From positions 1-64,000 of the forward strand of contig QEVF01000016.1 of assembly GCA_003576915.1 (NCBI GenBank): a stretch of DNA of 64,000 bases. Direction: 5' to 3'. This DNA comes from Planctomycetota bacterium. Its GTDB lineage: Bacteria; Planctomycetota; UBA8742; UBA2392. This document shows, piece after piece, positions 7,040 to 15,704 of this stretch. The notes beneath the pieces are model-generated. The model ran no database searches, was not told where the DNA came from, and saw only the letters and a list, made by a program, of their open reading frames with translations. The translations under genes and the position numbers were made by a program. Each line of letters opens with the position of its first letter. Positions within the stretch are counted from its first letter, which is position 1.

Positions 7040-7722
7040 CCGACCGTCTGACCATTTTGCTTCTGACCAAGAACGAGGCGGGCAACATCGGGCCGCTCAT
7101 CGCCGGTATCAAGCGCGAACTTCAGTCCGCCCAGCCGGTCTTTCTCGTCATGGACGCCAGCAGCGACTCCACGGCGCAGGAAGCTGAACAGGCGGGGGCT
7201 ACGGTGATTTCGGACCCCTCCCCCTACGGCGTGGCGCTGACCCGGGGACTGCGCGAAGCCGACAGCGAGTGGGTGATGGTGCTCGATGCGGACGGGAGCC
7301 ATCGGCCCCAGGACGCCCTCAAACTCTGGCAGGCCCGCGACGAGGCCGACCTGGTCGTGGGTTCGCGCTTCGTGGCCGGAGGCGGAAGCGAAGTCCGCGG
7401 CTTTCGCCTCTGGCTCTCACGCAGGCTCGCCTGGCTGTTTTCGACCCTGGCTTCACTGCCCGCGCGCGACGTAAGCTCGGGGTTCCGGCTTTACCGGCGC
7501 GCCCTCTTCGCTGATGCAAGCCCCCAGGCCCGCTTCTTCAACGTTCAGCCGGAACTGCTGGCCCATGCCGCGCTCAAGGGAGCGCGCGTGAAGGAAGTGG
7601 GCATTTACTACGCGCCGCGGGGCCAGGGGAAGTCCAAGGCCAGGGTCTTGCGTTTTGGCCTCGCGTTTCTGCGCAGCCTCTGGGCCATCCGGCGCAGGCT
7701 CAAGGCGCGTTCCAGTACGTGA
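7036..7722 (+). CDS. Family-2 glycosyltransferase, dolichyl-phosphate-mannose-synthase type
   Basis: A 228-residue GT-A glycosyltransferase. The N-terminus (TILLLTKNEAGNIGPLI) and the VLDADGSHRP acid motif match polyprenyl-phosphate sugar synthases. The DVSSGFRLYRR segment, conserved in these enzymes, is present, with no C-terminal membrane domain. The GTG start overlaps the selA stop (GTGA), so translation is probably coupled to selA. It may supply a lipid-linked sugar for the nearby GtrA-like protein. Its place between selA and tRNA-Sec has no obvious connection with selenium. Confidence 0.85.
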   Translation: MTDRLTILLLTKNEAGNIGPLIAGIKRELQSAQPVFLVMDASSDSTAQEAEQAGATVISDPSPYGVALTRGLREADSEWVMVLDADGSHRPQDALKLWQARDEADLVVGSRFVAGGGSEVRGFRLWLSRRLAWLFSTLASLPARDVSSGFRLYRRALFADASPQARFFNVQPELLAHAALKGARVKEVGIYYAPRGQGKSKARVLRFGLAFLRSLWAIRRRLKARSST

Positions 7723-7740
7723 TTATCCACTGAAAGTCGC

Positions 7741-7746
7741 TATAAC
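7741..7746 (+). promoter_or_regulatory. Candidate -10 element of the tRNA-Sec gene
   Basis: TATAAC lies 7 bp before the tRNA 5' end. No good -35 hexamer was seen, so transcription from the selA operon followed by processing is also possible. Confidence 0.4.
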
Positions 7747-7753
7747 TCTTCGC

Positions 7754-7846
7754 GGGAGTGGATGCGTTCCTGGTGGACGCCCTGGTCTTCAAAACCGGTG
7801 AGAGGCGCAAGTCTCTGGTGGGTTCGATTCCCATGCACTCCCGCCA
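7754..7846 (+). tRNA. selC: Selenocysteine tRNA (anticodon TCA)
   Basis: A 93-nt tRNA with the long acceptor/T-arm and extended variable arm of tRNA-Sec. The anticodon loop CTTCAAA (anticodon TCA) is closed by CTGGT/ACCGG. The T-arm is GTGGG-TTCGATT-CCCAT. The variable arm forms a stem around GCGCAA. The acceptor GGGAGTG pairs with CACTCCC, followed by discriminator G and encoded CCA. The eighth acceptor pair is G-G in this fold, so the exact 5' end may shift by one or two bases. The TCA anticodon reads UGA, matching the in-frame TGAs at 2033-2038, 3305 and 4283. Confidence 0.93.
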
Positions 7847-7876
7847 ATCCCGCATGCAGCGGCTTTGACCCACCGG

Positions 7877-10800
7877 CTACGGCGAGGGTTTCGCCAACTC
7901 CTTCAAAAGCCTGCGTTCGAGCCACCAGCTCATCATGGCCGGCACCATGAACAGCGAGATCACGTCCACCAGCATGCCGCCGAAGATCGGCAGGGCCATG
8001 GGCTGCATCACGTCGCTGCCGCGCCCCGTAGCCCACAGAATCGGCATCACACCGATGATGCTCGTCAGCGTGGTCATGAAGGCGGGGCGGATGCGGCGCG
8101 CACCGGCCTCCAGCACGATTTCGCGGATATCTCCCACCGTGCGCGGCTTGCGCTCCTCAATGAGCTGGTCAATGTAGGTGCCCACGACCACGCCGTCATT
8201 GAGCACCACGCCCGCCAGAACCATGAAGCCCACCACCACGGCGACGGTGATGTAGATGGACGGGCCCTGGGGCTCGCCGCTGAACACACTCTGGATGAAG
8301 GGCCAGTAGCGGATCATGAGCGCGCCGCCCGCCAGATTCAGCGGCAGGCCGGTAAAGACGATCAGCGTCCAGCTCCATTTGCGGAAGTGCATGTAAATGA
8401 TGAACAGGATGATCGCCAGGGCGATGGGGATGATGAAAGCCAGCCGCGCATTCGTTCTCTGCTGCTCCTGGTATTGGCCGACCCAGTTGAACGTGGTGCC
8501 CTTTGGCCAGTCCACCTCTTTGCGCTCGATCGCCTCGTTCACGCGCCGCTCAACGGCGGCGATCAGGCGGGTCTCGTCAATGCCCGCGGTATTGAACGTG
8601 ACGTAGCCCGCGACCTTGCCGTTGGCGCCGCGGATCTCCGAGGGACCCACGACGTATTCAATGTCCGCCAGGTCAGTGATCGGCACCTGAGCACCTCCCG
8701 GCGCGGCCACGAGCACTCGATCGAGGTCCTCCAGCTTGTCGCGCAACTCACGCTCGTATCGGATGCGCACCGGGTAGCGCTCGCGGCCCTCAACGGTGGT
8801 GGTCACACGCCTGCCGCCCAGCGCAACTTCAATCGTGTCCTGCACCATCATCACGGAAACGCCGTAATGCTGCATGCGTTCACGGTTGAGCCGGAATTCC
8901 ACATAGGGTTTGCCGCCCGTGCGCATGGCCACAACGTCGGAGGCGCCGGGCACGCTCTTGATGACGGGCTCCAGCTTCAGCGCCAGTTCAGCCAGCTCGC
9001 TTGCGTCATTGCCCAGCAGCTCCAGGCCAATCTGCGAACGAATGCCGCTCGAAAGCATCACGATGCGCGTCTGAATCGGCTGCAGCCAGCTTGGGGCGGC
9101 CCCGGGCAGGTGTGTCGCCTTGCGCAGCTCCGCCACGAGTGCCTTGCGGTCCATGCCGGGTCGCCACTGATCGCGGGGCTTGAGCAGAACCACCGTCTCG
9201 ATCATGCCAATCGGCGCAGGGTCCAGCGCGGTTTCAGCGCGCCCCAGTTTGCCCATCACCTGTGCCACCTCCGGCACCGTCAGCATCTGTTCGTTCTGCC
9301 ACTCCATGACGCGCAGGGTTTCCGAAAGCGAAGCCTGACTGAGCAGCGAGGGCATGAATAGAAGCGAACCCTCATCCAGCGGCGGCATGAACTCCTGGCC
9401 AAAGCCCGGATAGTGTTCTTCCAGCGCAGCGATGGGCCGGACGCGCGAAGCATCCCCGCCCAGGGCCTCGACGCCCGCTTTGACCGGCACGAGCACAAAT
9501 GATGCGCCGAATGCCGACATGGCGCCCAGCAGGATAATGATGAAACTGACCACGCGCAGCACGCGCCGATGTTCCAGAAAAAAGCGCAGCGTGGGACGGT
9601 AGGCGGCCACCAAGCCGCGCGCCACGGGGTTGCCGTCAATGGGCGTGAGGGGCTCAGCCCATATCCTGAGCACCGCCAAAGCGCCGAGCACAAACACCGG
9701 CACCGCCACAAAGGCGGAGTTCAGGCCCAGCCATCCCTCGACAAAGTGCGAACTGCGCATCGTGATCCAGGCCAGCAGGCCGGCAATGCCCAGGGCGGCT
9801 ACCCAGCGCAGAACTTCACCAAAGCGGCGCTGCGCGGGTGTCTTGTCGGCGCGACGGCCGCCCAGGAACAGGTAGCACAGCACGGGCGTGAGGCAGATGG
9901 CAAGAAACAGCGAAGCACTGAGTGTGAGCGTCTTGGTCCAGGCCATGGGCGCGAACAGTTTGTAACTCTGTCCGGAGAGCGCGAAGATCGGCACGAAGCT
10001 GATGACGGTGGTCGCCACGCTGGTGACAATCGCGCCGCCCACTTCGCCTGAAGCGTTCTTGATGACCTGGAGACGCGGCGACTTGCCGCCGTCGGCCAGA
10101 AGGGCGACGTAGATGGTCTCGACCATGATGATGGACATGTCGGCGATGTCGCCAATGGCAATCGCGATGCCGCCCAGGCTCATGATGTTGCTGGACACTC
10201 CGAAGACCTGCATGCCGATGAAGCCGAGCAGAATCGCCAGCGGGAAACTCGCCGCCACAATCAAAGCGCTGCGCAGGTGAAGCAGGAAGATGAGGATGAT
10301 CAGCGCGGTCACGATGATCTCTTCCACCAGCGTATCGCGCAGCGTTTCCAGCGTTTCATCGATCAACTCGGTGCGGTCGTAGAACGCATGGACCTTGGCA
10401 CCCGGCGGCAGTGTGGGCTCGAGGCGGGAAATCTCCTTCTTGACACGGTCGATGGTGTCAAGCGGGTTGGCGCCGTAGCGGATCGTCACGATGCCGCCGA
10501 CCCGCTCGCTATGGCTGTCGGCCAGGGCGCCTCGCCGGAACTCGGGGCCAAGCTGCACCCGGGCAACATCGGACAGACGCACGGGCACGTGGCCCGCGTT
10601 CCTGACAACCAGTTGCTCGATGTCTTCGAGGCGCTTGATGAAGCCTACGCCACGGACCAGGAACTCGCTGCCGCCGCTCTCAATGGCCTTCGCGCCGACA
10701 TCGAGGTTCGAGTTCTCCAGCGCCTTGACCACTTCCTCCAGCATCACGTCGTGGGCGCGCAGGCGTTCGGGGTCGATTTCAACCTGGTACTCGCGCACGA

Positions 10801-11338
10801 AACCGCCGATGCTCGCCACCTCCGCCACGCCGTCCACCTGCTGCAGCGCGTAGCGCAGCGTGTAGTCCTGCACGCTGCGCAGCGTGGCGAGGTCGTAAGG
10901 CCCATCAACGGTGTACATGTAAACCTGGCCCAGCGCCGTGGCGTCGGGTCCCAGCGCGGGTGTCACGCCCTGCGGCAACTGGCCCTGCACCACGGCCAGG
11001 CGTTCGAGCACCCGCGAGCGCGCCCAGTAAATGTCCACGCTGTCTTCGAAAATCACGTACACGCGCGACATGCCGAAACCCGTCATCGTGCGCACGTCTT
11101 CAACACGCGGCAGCGCCTGCATGGCCACGGAGATCGGGTAGGTTACCTGGTCTTCGACGTCCTGCGGGCTGCGACCCATCCACTCCGCCGAGATGATGAC
11201 CTGGTTCTGAGAGATGTCGGGTATGGCATCCTTGGGGTTGTCCAGCAGCGCCTTGAAACCAAGCACCACCATCAGGCCCGTCGCAAGCAGGACCAGGAGT
11301 TTCATGTCAAGGCATGCGTTGATGAAGCGCGAGATCAT
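7877..11338 (-). CDS. cusA: CusA/CzcA-type RND heavy-metal efflux permease
   Basis: A 1153-residue inner-membrane proton/metal antiporter with 12 membrane segments and two large periplasmic loops. The N-terminus (PDISQNQVIISAEWMGRSP) is that of heavy-metal RND pumps. Methionines equivalent to the copper/silver relay of CusA appear in EFMPPLDEGSLLFMP and in VMLSSGIRSQIGLEL, and ETALDPAPIGMIE is conserved. This favours monovalent Cu/Ag over Zn/Co. It is the last gene of the efflux operon, 2 bp after the membrane-fusion gene, and converges on tRNA-Sec. The metal specificity is an inference from those methionines. Confidence 0.93.
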   Translation of the reverse strand: MISRFINACLDMKLLVLLATGLMVVLGFKALLDNPKDAIPDISQNQVIISAEWMGRSPQDVEDQVTYPISVAMQALPRVEDVRTMTGFGMSRVYVIFEDSVDIYWARSRVLERLAVVQGQLPQGVTPALGPDATALGQVYMYTVDGPYDLATLRSVQDYTLRYALQQVDGVAEVASIGGFVREYQVEIDPERLRAHDVMLEEVVKALENSNLDVGAKAIESGGSEFLVRGVGFIKRLEDIEQLVVRNAGHVPVRLSDVARVQLGPEFRRGALADSHSERVGGIVTIRYGANPLDTIDRVKKEISRLEPTLPPGAKVHAFYDRTELIDETLETLRDTLVEEIIVTALIILIFLLHLRSALIVAASFPLAILLGFIGMQVFGVSSNIMSLGGIAIAIGDIADMSIIMVETIYVALLADGGKSPRLQVIKNASGEVGGAIVTSVATTVISFVPIFALSGQSYKLFAPMAWTKTLTLSASLFLAICLTPVLCYLFLGGRRADKTPAQRRFGEVLRWVAALGIAGLLAWITMRSSHFVEGWLGLNSAFVAVPVFVLGALAVLRIWAEPLTPIDGNPVARGLVAAYRPTLRFFLEHRRVLRVVSFIIILLGAMSAFGASFVLVPVKAGVEALGGDASRVRPIAALEEHYPGFGQEFMPPLDEGSLLFMPSLLSQASLSETLRVMEWQNEQMLTVPEVAQVMGKLGRAETALDPAPIGMIETVVLLKPRDQWRPGMDRKALVAELRKATHLPGAAPSWLQPIQTRIVMLSSGIRSQIGLELLGNDASELAELALKLEPVIKSVPGASDVVAMRTGGKPYVEFRLNRERMQHYGVSVMMVQDTIEVALGGRRVTTTVEGRERYPVRIRYERELRDKLEDLDRVLVAAPGGAQVPITDLADIEYVVGPSEIRGANGKVAGYVTFNTAGIDETRLIAAVERRVNEAIERKEVDWPKGTTFNWVGQYQEQQRTNARLAFIIPIALAIILFIIYMHFRKWSWTLIVFTGLPLNLAGGALMIRYWPFIQSVFSGEPQGPSIYITVAVVVGFMVLAGVVLNDGVVVGTYIDQLIEERKPRTVGDIREIVLEAGARRIRPAFMTTLTSIIGVMPILWATGRGSDVMQPMALPIFGGMLVDVISLFMVPAMMSWWLERRLLKELAKPSP

Positions 11339-11340
11339 GA

Positions 11341-12882
11341 TCAGTGCCCCGAATGCCCGCCATCCGCGGAGCCGCCCTGCGGCCTGAAGAGGGAGGGTTT
11401 GCCGCTGAGTTCCTGCTGGCTGTCAATGAGGAATTGTCCATTGGTCACTATGCGCACCCCCGCAGGAAGGCCTTCGATCACGGGGTAGTAGTCTCCCAGC
11501 TTGTGCAGCGTGCCGTCGTCCATCCGGTGGTAGGCGCTGCACAGGGGTCCCAGGTGAACCTCAAAGCCCTGGTATTGCGGCTGCGCCAGCTTTCGGGCGT
11601 TGCCCGCGTGGTCGTGCCGGATGCTGCCGTCCGGCTCGCGCTCGACCCACCACTCCACATACACGAGCGTTCGCTTGCCGGTGCTCAGAACGGCTTGACG
11701 CGGCACGGCCAGTACTTTGCCGGGCGCCCTGCCTCTGGCAGGGACGCGCTTCCTGAGTTCCATGCCGCAGATGCGGCAACGCCCGGGCCCGTCACTGCGC
11801 TGCAGGGGGTGCATGGGGCAGGCGTACTCACCCGGCAGGCTCGGCGTGGCCAGGGTGCCGTCAGAGGTCAGCTCGGCGAAGAGCGTAGCCGCGCCGAAGA
11901 GGCCGGGCTTGAGCAGGCCTTGAACGTTGGGCACCTCGACGCGCACGCGCGCCGTGCGCGTCATGGTGTCCAACACCGGATCGATGAAGCTGACAGCGCC
12001 CTCAAAGTGATGCCCGCGCAGTCCCGCGACCTCGACATCGACTTTCTGCCCCAGAGACACGAAGGGCAGGTCGCGCTCATGGATGCTCAACATGAGCCAC
12101 AGTCGCGACAGATCGGTGACGCGGTAGACCGGCATTCCCATTTCGACGTACTGGCCTTCGCGCGCCATTTTCTCGAGCACGACGCCCGAGGCCGGCGACG
12201 GCACCGTAAATGTCGCCGTCGTCGCCTCTCGCGCCTCGAGATCAGCCAGTTGCGCGGCCGAAAGTCCCAGACGACGCAGCTTCTCCCGCGAAAGCTCCAC
12301 AAGGCGATCAGCTCCCGGGGTCTTGTTGACCAGGGACTGCTGGGCCACCTTGAGCTCCCGATGGGCCGCGTAAAGCTCCGGCGAATAGAGATCAAACAGA
12401 TGGTCACCTTCGGAGACCGTCACGCCGGTGAAATCGGCATAGAGACGGTCAATACGCCCCGCGACCCAGGCCGAGACCACGCGATCGAGCGACTCGTCAG
12501 GCTCAAACTGGCCCAGCGTGCGGATCTCGCGCGCCAGTTGCAGCCGCTGAACGGGGGCGGATTTCACGCCCATCGAAACGCGCTCACGCGCCGTCAGTTC
12601 CAGCATGGCACCCGTGTCCACAAAGCGCTCGAGGTCCATGCCGCACACCGGGCAGGTGCCGGGCTTTTCCAGGCGCGTGCAGAACATGGGACAGGCGTAA
12701 TACACCTCCGATCTGGCCCCCTGGGCGCCAAACTCGCCGCCCTGGCCCGCAGGCGCGGCAATAAGCCAGTCCTCGGGCAAGGCGATGGCGCCTACGAGCC
12801 CCGCCAAACCGCCCCCCAGGGCGGAAAGCAGGAATGCGCGGCGACGAAGGAATGACGGCGTGGGTTTTTGTTCGTTGCTCAT
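11341..12882 (-). CDS. cusB: CusB-type membrane-fusion protein with two heavy-metal-binding domains
   Basis: A 513-residue periplasmic adaptor joining the RND pump to the outer-membrane factor. The N-terminus carries RRRAFLLSALGG, resembling a twin-arginine or Sec signal. Two small metal-binding domains are seen: YACPMFC...CPVCGMDL near residues 62-85, and YACPMHP...CRICGMEL near 350-375. The second interrupts the fusion-protein core. The lipoyl/barrel-sandwich and beta-barrel parts lie around 130-330. CusB proteins usually have no or one such domain, so a second copy is unusual. ATG 12882 is used. The gene is tightly spaced within the operon. Confidence 0.88.
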   Translation of the reverse strand: MSNEQKPTPSFLRRRAFLLSALGGGLAGLVGAIALPEDWLIAAPAGQGGEFGAQGARSEVYYACPMFCTRLEKPGTCPVCGMDLERFVDTGAMLELTARERVSMGVKSAPVQRLQLAREIRTLGQFEPDESLDRVVSAWVAGRIDRLYADFTGVTVSEGDHLFDLYSPELYAAHRELKVAQQSLVNKTPGADRLVELSREKLRRLGLSAAQLADLEAREATTATFTVPSPASGVVLEKMAREGQYVEMGMPVYRVTDLSRLWLMLSIHERDLPFVSLGQKVDVEVAGLRGHHFEGAVSFIDPVLDTMTRTARVRVEVPNVQGLLKPGLFGAATLFAELTSDGTLATPSLPGEYACPMHPLQRSDGPGRCRICGMELRKRVPARGRAPGKVLAVPRQAVLSTGKRTLVYVEWWVEREPDGSIRHDHAGNARKLAQPQYQGFEVHLGPLCSAYHRMDDGTLHKLGDYYPVIEGLPAGVRIVTNGQFLIDSQQELSGKPSLFRPQGGSADGGHSGH

Positions 12883-12893
12883 GGCGTTCTCCC

Positions 12894-13517
12894 CTACTTG
12901 CGCACCAGTTTTCCCTCGCGCTCGATCAGGCCGTAATGGGCGTAGTGTTTTGCGGCGTTTGCGAGAAACTCGTCCGCGCAGCCGCTCCAGCAGCAGAAGT
13001 AGATCTTGAAACCGCGATGAAGGATGAAGACCTCACCCTCGGGGTCGATCTCGCCGCCCATGATCGGGCAGTCGGCGGCCAGGGCCTTCTCGTATGCCTG
13101 GCCGTCCACCTTCAGCAGACGACCGTCCGCCGTGGGCTCAAGCGAGAGCTTGGCGTAGTAGCGCATGGGGTTCTTCTCGAATCGCTTTCGCGTCTCCTCA
13201 GAGGCAAAGCCGATGCGCCATTGCTTGTGCTCGAGCAGCAGGGGCGTTCCTTCCAGCTTCGCACCGTTTACGGGATCGCTGCCGTTGCCGAGCACAACCA
13301 CCTCAGCCGATTTCTCCGGCACCGGAGCATGTTGCGAGTGGTCTGCCCGTTGGGGCCCCTGTGGGTCAGGCGGAGTTTCGTGCGTGTGCTCTGAGGACTC
13401 ACGAGCCTGCGGCACGTTTGTCGGTGCCGCGTCGCGCGAGAGCACTGCCGCACGCAGTATGGCGGCTACCAGCAGCACCGCCGCAAAAGACGTTGCAAAC
13501 GCCAATGCGTATTTCAC
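12894..13517 (-). CDS. Exported or membrane-anchored YHS-like metal-binding protein
   Basis: A 207-residue protein with an N-terminal hydrophobic segment, a His-rich linker (SSEHTHETP, ADHSQHAP) and two YHS/TRASH-like domains. The first (SDPVNG...IGFASEETRKRFEKNP) has Ser where YHS domains have Cys. The second (ADCPIMGGEI...KIYFCCWSGCADEF) keeps its cysteines. Such domains bind copper or related soft metals. It has a GTG start and sits between the outer-membrane factor and cusB. A role in buffering or delivering metal to the pump fits the context, but the mechanism is inferred. Confidence 0.75.
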   Translation of the reverse strand: MKYALAFATSFAAVLLVAAILRAAVLSRDAAPTNVPQARESSEHTHETPPDPQGPQRADHSQHAPVPEKSAEVVVLGNGSDPVNGAKLEGTPLLLEHKQWRIGFASEETRKRFEKNPMRYYAKLSLEPTADGRLLKVDGQAYEKALAADCPIMGGEIDPEGEVFILHRGFKIYFCCWSGCADEFLANAAKHYAHYGLIEREGKLVRK

Positions 13518-13519
13518 GG

Positions 13520-14896
13520 CTACTCTCCTTCGCCTTTGAGGTTCAGGCCGGTGAGAGACTGGAGCATGGCACGCGCCTTGAGCACCTCTGTGCGGGCGCG
13601 AACGTTCGACACTTCACCCGCCAGCAGCGTGCGCTGGGCACCAAGGACATCGCCCAGGCGTGCCTTGCCTGTGGCAAAGTCTGCCCGCACCAGTTCCAGG
13701 GCCATGCGCGCCTTGGGCAGCACTTCGTCGTTGAGCAATTGGTGCATGCGCTCGGCGTCGGAAAGCTCAAAGAGCGCGAAGTCCAGCTCCGCCAGCAGGT
13801 CGAGCTTCCGCTGCTCAACCACCAGGCGCGCCGCCATCTCGTTGGCGGCCGCGGCGTCGGAGCGCGCCTTGCTCACATGGAACTGCCACGGAATGGAGAT
13901 GCCCGCGCGCACGCTGACGGCACTCCAGGTGCCGCCCTCACCCATGGGCGTGCCCATGTCCATCCAGCCTGCGCCTACCAGAAAGTCCGGTACCCACATC
14001 CAGTTGGCTTCGACCTGCCTGGCCTGCGCGACAGCGGCGCGTGCGTGCTCCATGCGCAGCATGGGGTTTTCTTCTACGGCCACGTGCAGCTTGGCGCGCC
14101 CGGGAACACGCGTGAGCCTGACAGCCGCGAGCAGCGGTTCCAGTTTCACATCGGGCGCCACTTCGACACCGCTGGCCGAGACCAGCTGCCTCACCAGCGC
14201 CGGGCGGCGCAGCTTCAGGCCCGCCAGCTCGCTTTCCATCTCTGCGCGCTCCACCTGCATGCGCAGCAAGTCGGCCTGGGAGGCCATCCCCGAGGCAATC
14301 ATGGGCCCCATGGCCTCTTCCACATCAGCGGCGATCTGCGCGAGCTGGGCCGTAATCTGCACCCGGGCATCGAGCGACTGAAGCTCGTAGTAGGCCACCG
14401 CAGCCCGCAACCTCGCCTGGCGGCGGAATGCATCGAAGTCCTGGGCCATGACCTGAGCTTCGGCCGACAGCATCTTCTCGCGGGCCACAAGCTTGCCGGG
14501 GTTGGTGATTTCCTGCGTGAACATCACCCCGCGCTTGCCGCCGTCGAGCATGATGTTGGAGCGTCGATCCTCGATGTTCTCGAAGTACTCCAGCATGGCC
14601 TCGGGTATCTCCACGGCCGTGCCTATCTCGGCCACAGCCCCGCGCCAGCGATGGTAGGCCGCAGCCAGTCCGGGGCTGCGCAACTCGGTCAGACGCAGCA
14701 GTTCCTCCAGCGTGAGCGAACTCAAGACGGCCGGAGCCGAGGTCGCGCCGGACCGCCCCTGACTGGCTTCACTCAGGGCTCGCGCCACGGGAACAGGCAC
14801 GCTTTCGAACTCGTGCCGGGCCAGGCGCGCCTCGGCGGTACAACCAGCGACGAACAGTGCCGCAAGAAAGGTGCAAAGCGAGACGGGACGTTTCAT
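13520..14896 (-). CDS. TolC/CusC-type outer-membrane efflux lipoprotein
   Basis: A 458-residue outer-membrane factor, with long alternating helices of the OEP type and lipobox LFVAGC at the N-terminus (lipid attachment about residue 17). It would form the outer-membrane channel of the tripartite metal pump. ATG 14896, with GGAG just upstream, is preferred over the upstream start at 14950 because it gives a clean lipoprotein signal. It is the second gene of the operon, after the Cys-rich protein. A single OEP repeat is clear; the second is diverged. Confidence 0.88.
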   Translation of the reverse strand: MKRPVSLCTFLAALFVAGCTAEARLARHEFESVPVPVARALSEASQGRSGATSAPAVLSSLTLEELLRLTELRSPGLAAAYHRWRGAVAEIGTAVEIPEAMLEYFENIEDRRSNIMLDGGKRGVMFTQEITNPGKLVAREKMLSAEAQVMAQDFDAFRRQARLRAAVAYYELQSLDARVQITAQLAQIAADVEEAMGPMIASGMASQADLLRMQVERAEMESELAGLKLRRPALVRQLVSASGVEVAPDVKLEPLLAAVRLTRVPGRAKLHVAVEENPMLRMEHARAAVAQARQVEANWMWVPDFLVGAGWMDMGTPMGEGGTWSAVSVRAGISIPWQFHVSKARSDAAAANEMAARLVVEQRKLDLLAELDFALFELSDAERMHQLLNDEVLPKARMALELVRADFATGKARLGDVLGAQRTLLAGEVSNVRARTEVLKARAMLQSLTGLNLKGEGE

Positions 14897-14976
14897 GGGA
14901 ACTCCTCCGGGCAAAGACACGCAAGGCGAGCCATGTGCGCGATAGCACATTGGCGTCGACCGTTCCAGAGGAGCGT

Positions 14977-15420
14977 CTAGATGCGAATGCAGTGGACATC
15001 GGCCACGACGAGCCCCATGGGCGGGGGGCGTTCAAAACTCTCACGGCGGCGGGCCTGTGACACCGCGGCTGGCCGCAGATCGTCAGGGTGCAGCAGGTAA
15101 ACAGCGGGAGCAGCGGGCGCGGCAAGGGGCGCATCCAACAGCGCCTGACCGGCTTCCGCCATGGCGAATTTCATGCACTCGCCATGCTTCCGCGGAACCC
15201 GGGGCTGCCGTGTCTTTTCGGTATCCTGACCCGCTGAATCCGCCTTGGATTTCGTGCAACAACAATGAGATCTCTCGGCCTTGGGAGCGGGCCCGAGGTC
15301 TGAGGTTGCCGCCGGCAGGGCGCAGCCACAGAAGAATGTAAAGCCTCGACAATCGCAGGGTCGGAGCGCGGGCAGAACCGTGAGCAAGAAAGCAGCGACA
15401 ATGTTCAGCGCGGCAGTCAT
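14977..15420 (-). CDS. Small exported Cys-rich protein, first gene of the metal-efflux operon
   Basis: A 147-residue protein with a hydrophobic N-terminus, then Cys-rich segments (RPCDCRG, FFCGC, HCCCTK, GEC). The rest is Pro/Ala-rich. I do not recognise a family. The cysteine clusters, export signal and operon position suggest binding of a soft metal in the periplasm. The predicted transcription start of the MerR-type promoter falls at or within a base or two of its ATG, so the message may be leaderless. The assignment as a real gene rests on the signal peptide and context. Confidence 0.55.
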   Translation of the reverse strand: MTAALNIVAAFLLTVLPALRPCDCRGFTFFCGCALPAATSDLGPAPKAERSHCCCTKSKADSAGQDTEKTRQPRVPRKHGECMKFAMAEAGQALLDAPLAAPAAPAVYLLHPDDLRPAAVSQARRRESFERPPPMGLVVADVHCIRI

Positions 15421-15427
15421 TTTGGGG

Positions 15428-15458
15428 AGTGTACAACCGTACTTGACTACGGGTTCAA
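15428..15458 (-). promoter_or_regulatory. MerR-family-type promoter/operator of the metal-efflux operon
   Basis: On the minus strand TTGAAC (15453-15458) and TACACT (15428-15433) are separated by 19 bp. The spacer carries the dyad CCGTAG-TCAA-GTACGG. The overlong 19-bp spacer with a central dyad is the hallmark of promoters activated by MerR-family metal sensors, and the dyad closely resembles that of mercury-resistance mer promoters as I recall it. No merR-like gene is adjacent, so the regulator would act from elsewhere. Confidence 0.75.
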
Positions 15459-15704
15459 GTCAGAATTCCCTTTCCCACGGAATTGTGATCGCCTGGGGTT
15501 TGGCCGGCCCTCCGGCGCCCCGAACTTGATGCCATCCTGGAAGCGCATAACCACTGAACTTGGCGATGCTTATAGAAGCAGCCCGGGAGGGAATTTTGGC
15601 CCTATTCCCGAACCCTTTGCCGATCTGGCCGTTTCTATTCAGTAACCGGACTGATTCCGGCCGGGATTCGGGTCTCCCCTTGGACCATTCCTCAGCAGCG
15701 CGCC

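Noticed and set aside
7865..11488. Long plus-strand open frames (498 and 403 codons) opposite cusA
   Set aside because: They are antisense to a clear RND permease, rich in His/Arg/Gln as expected for GC-rich shadow frames, and have no domain.
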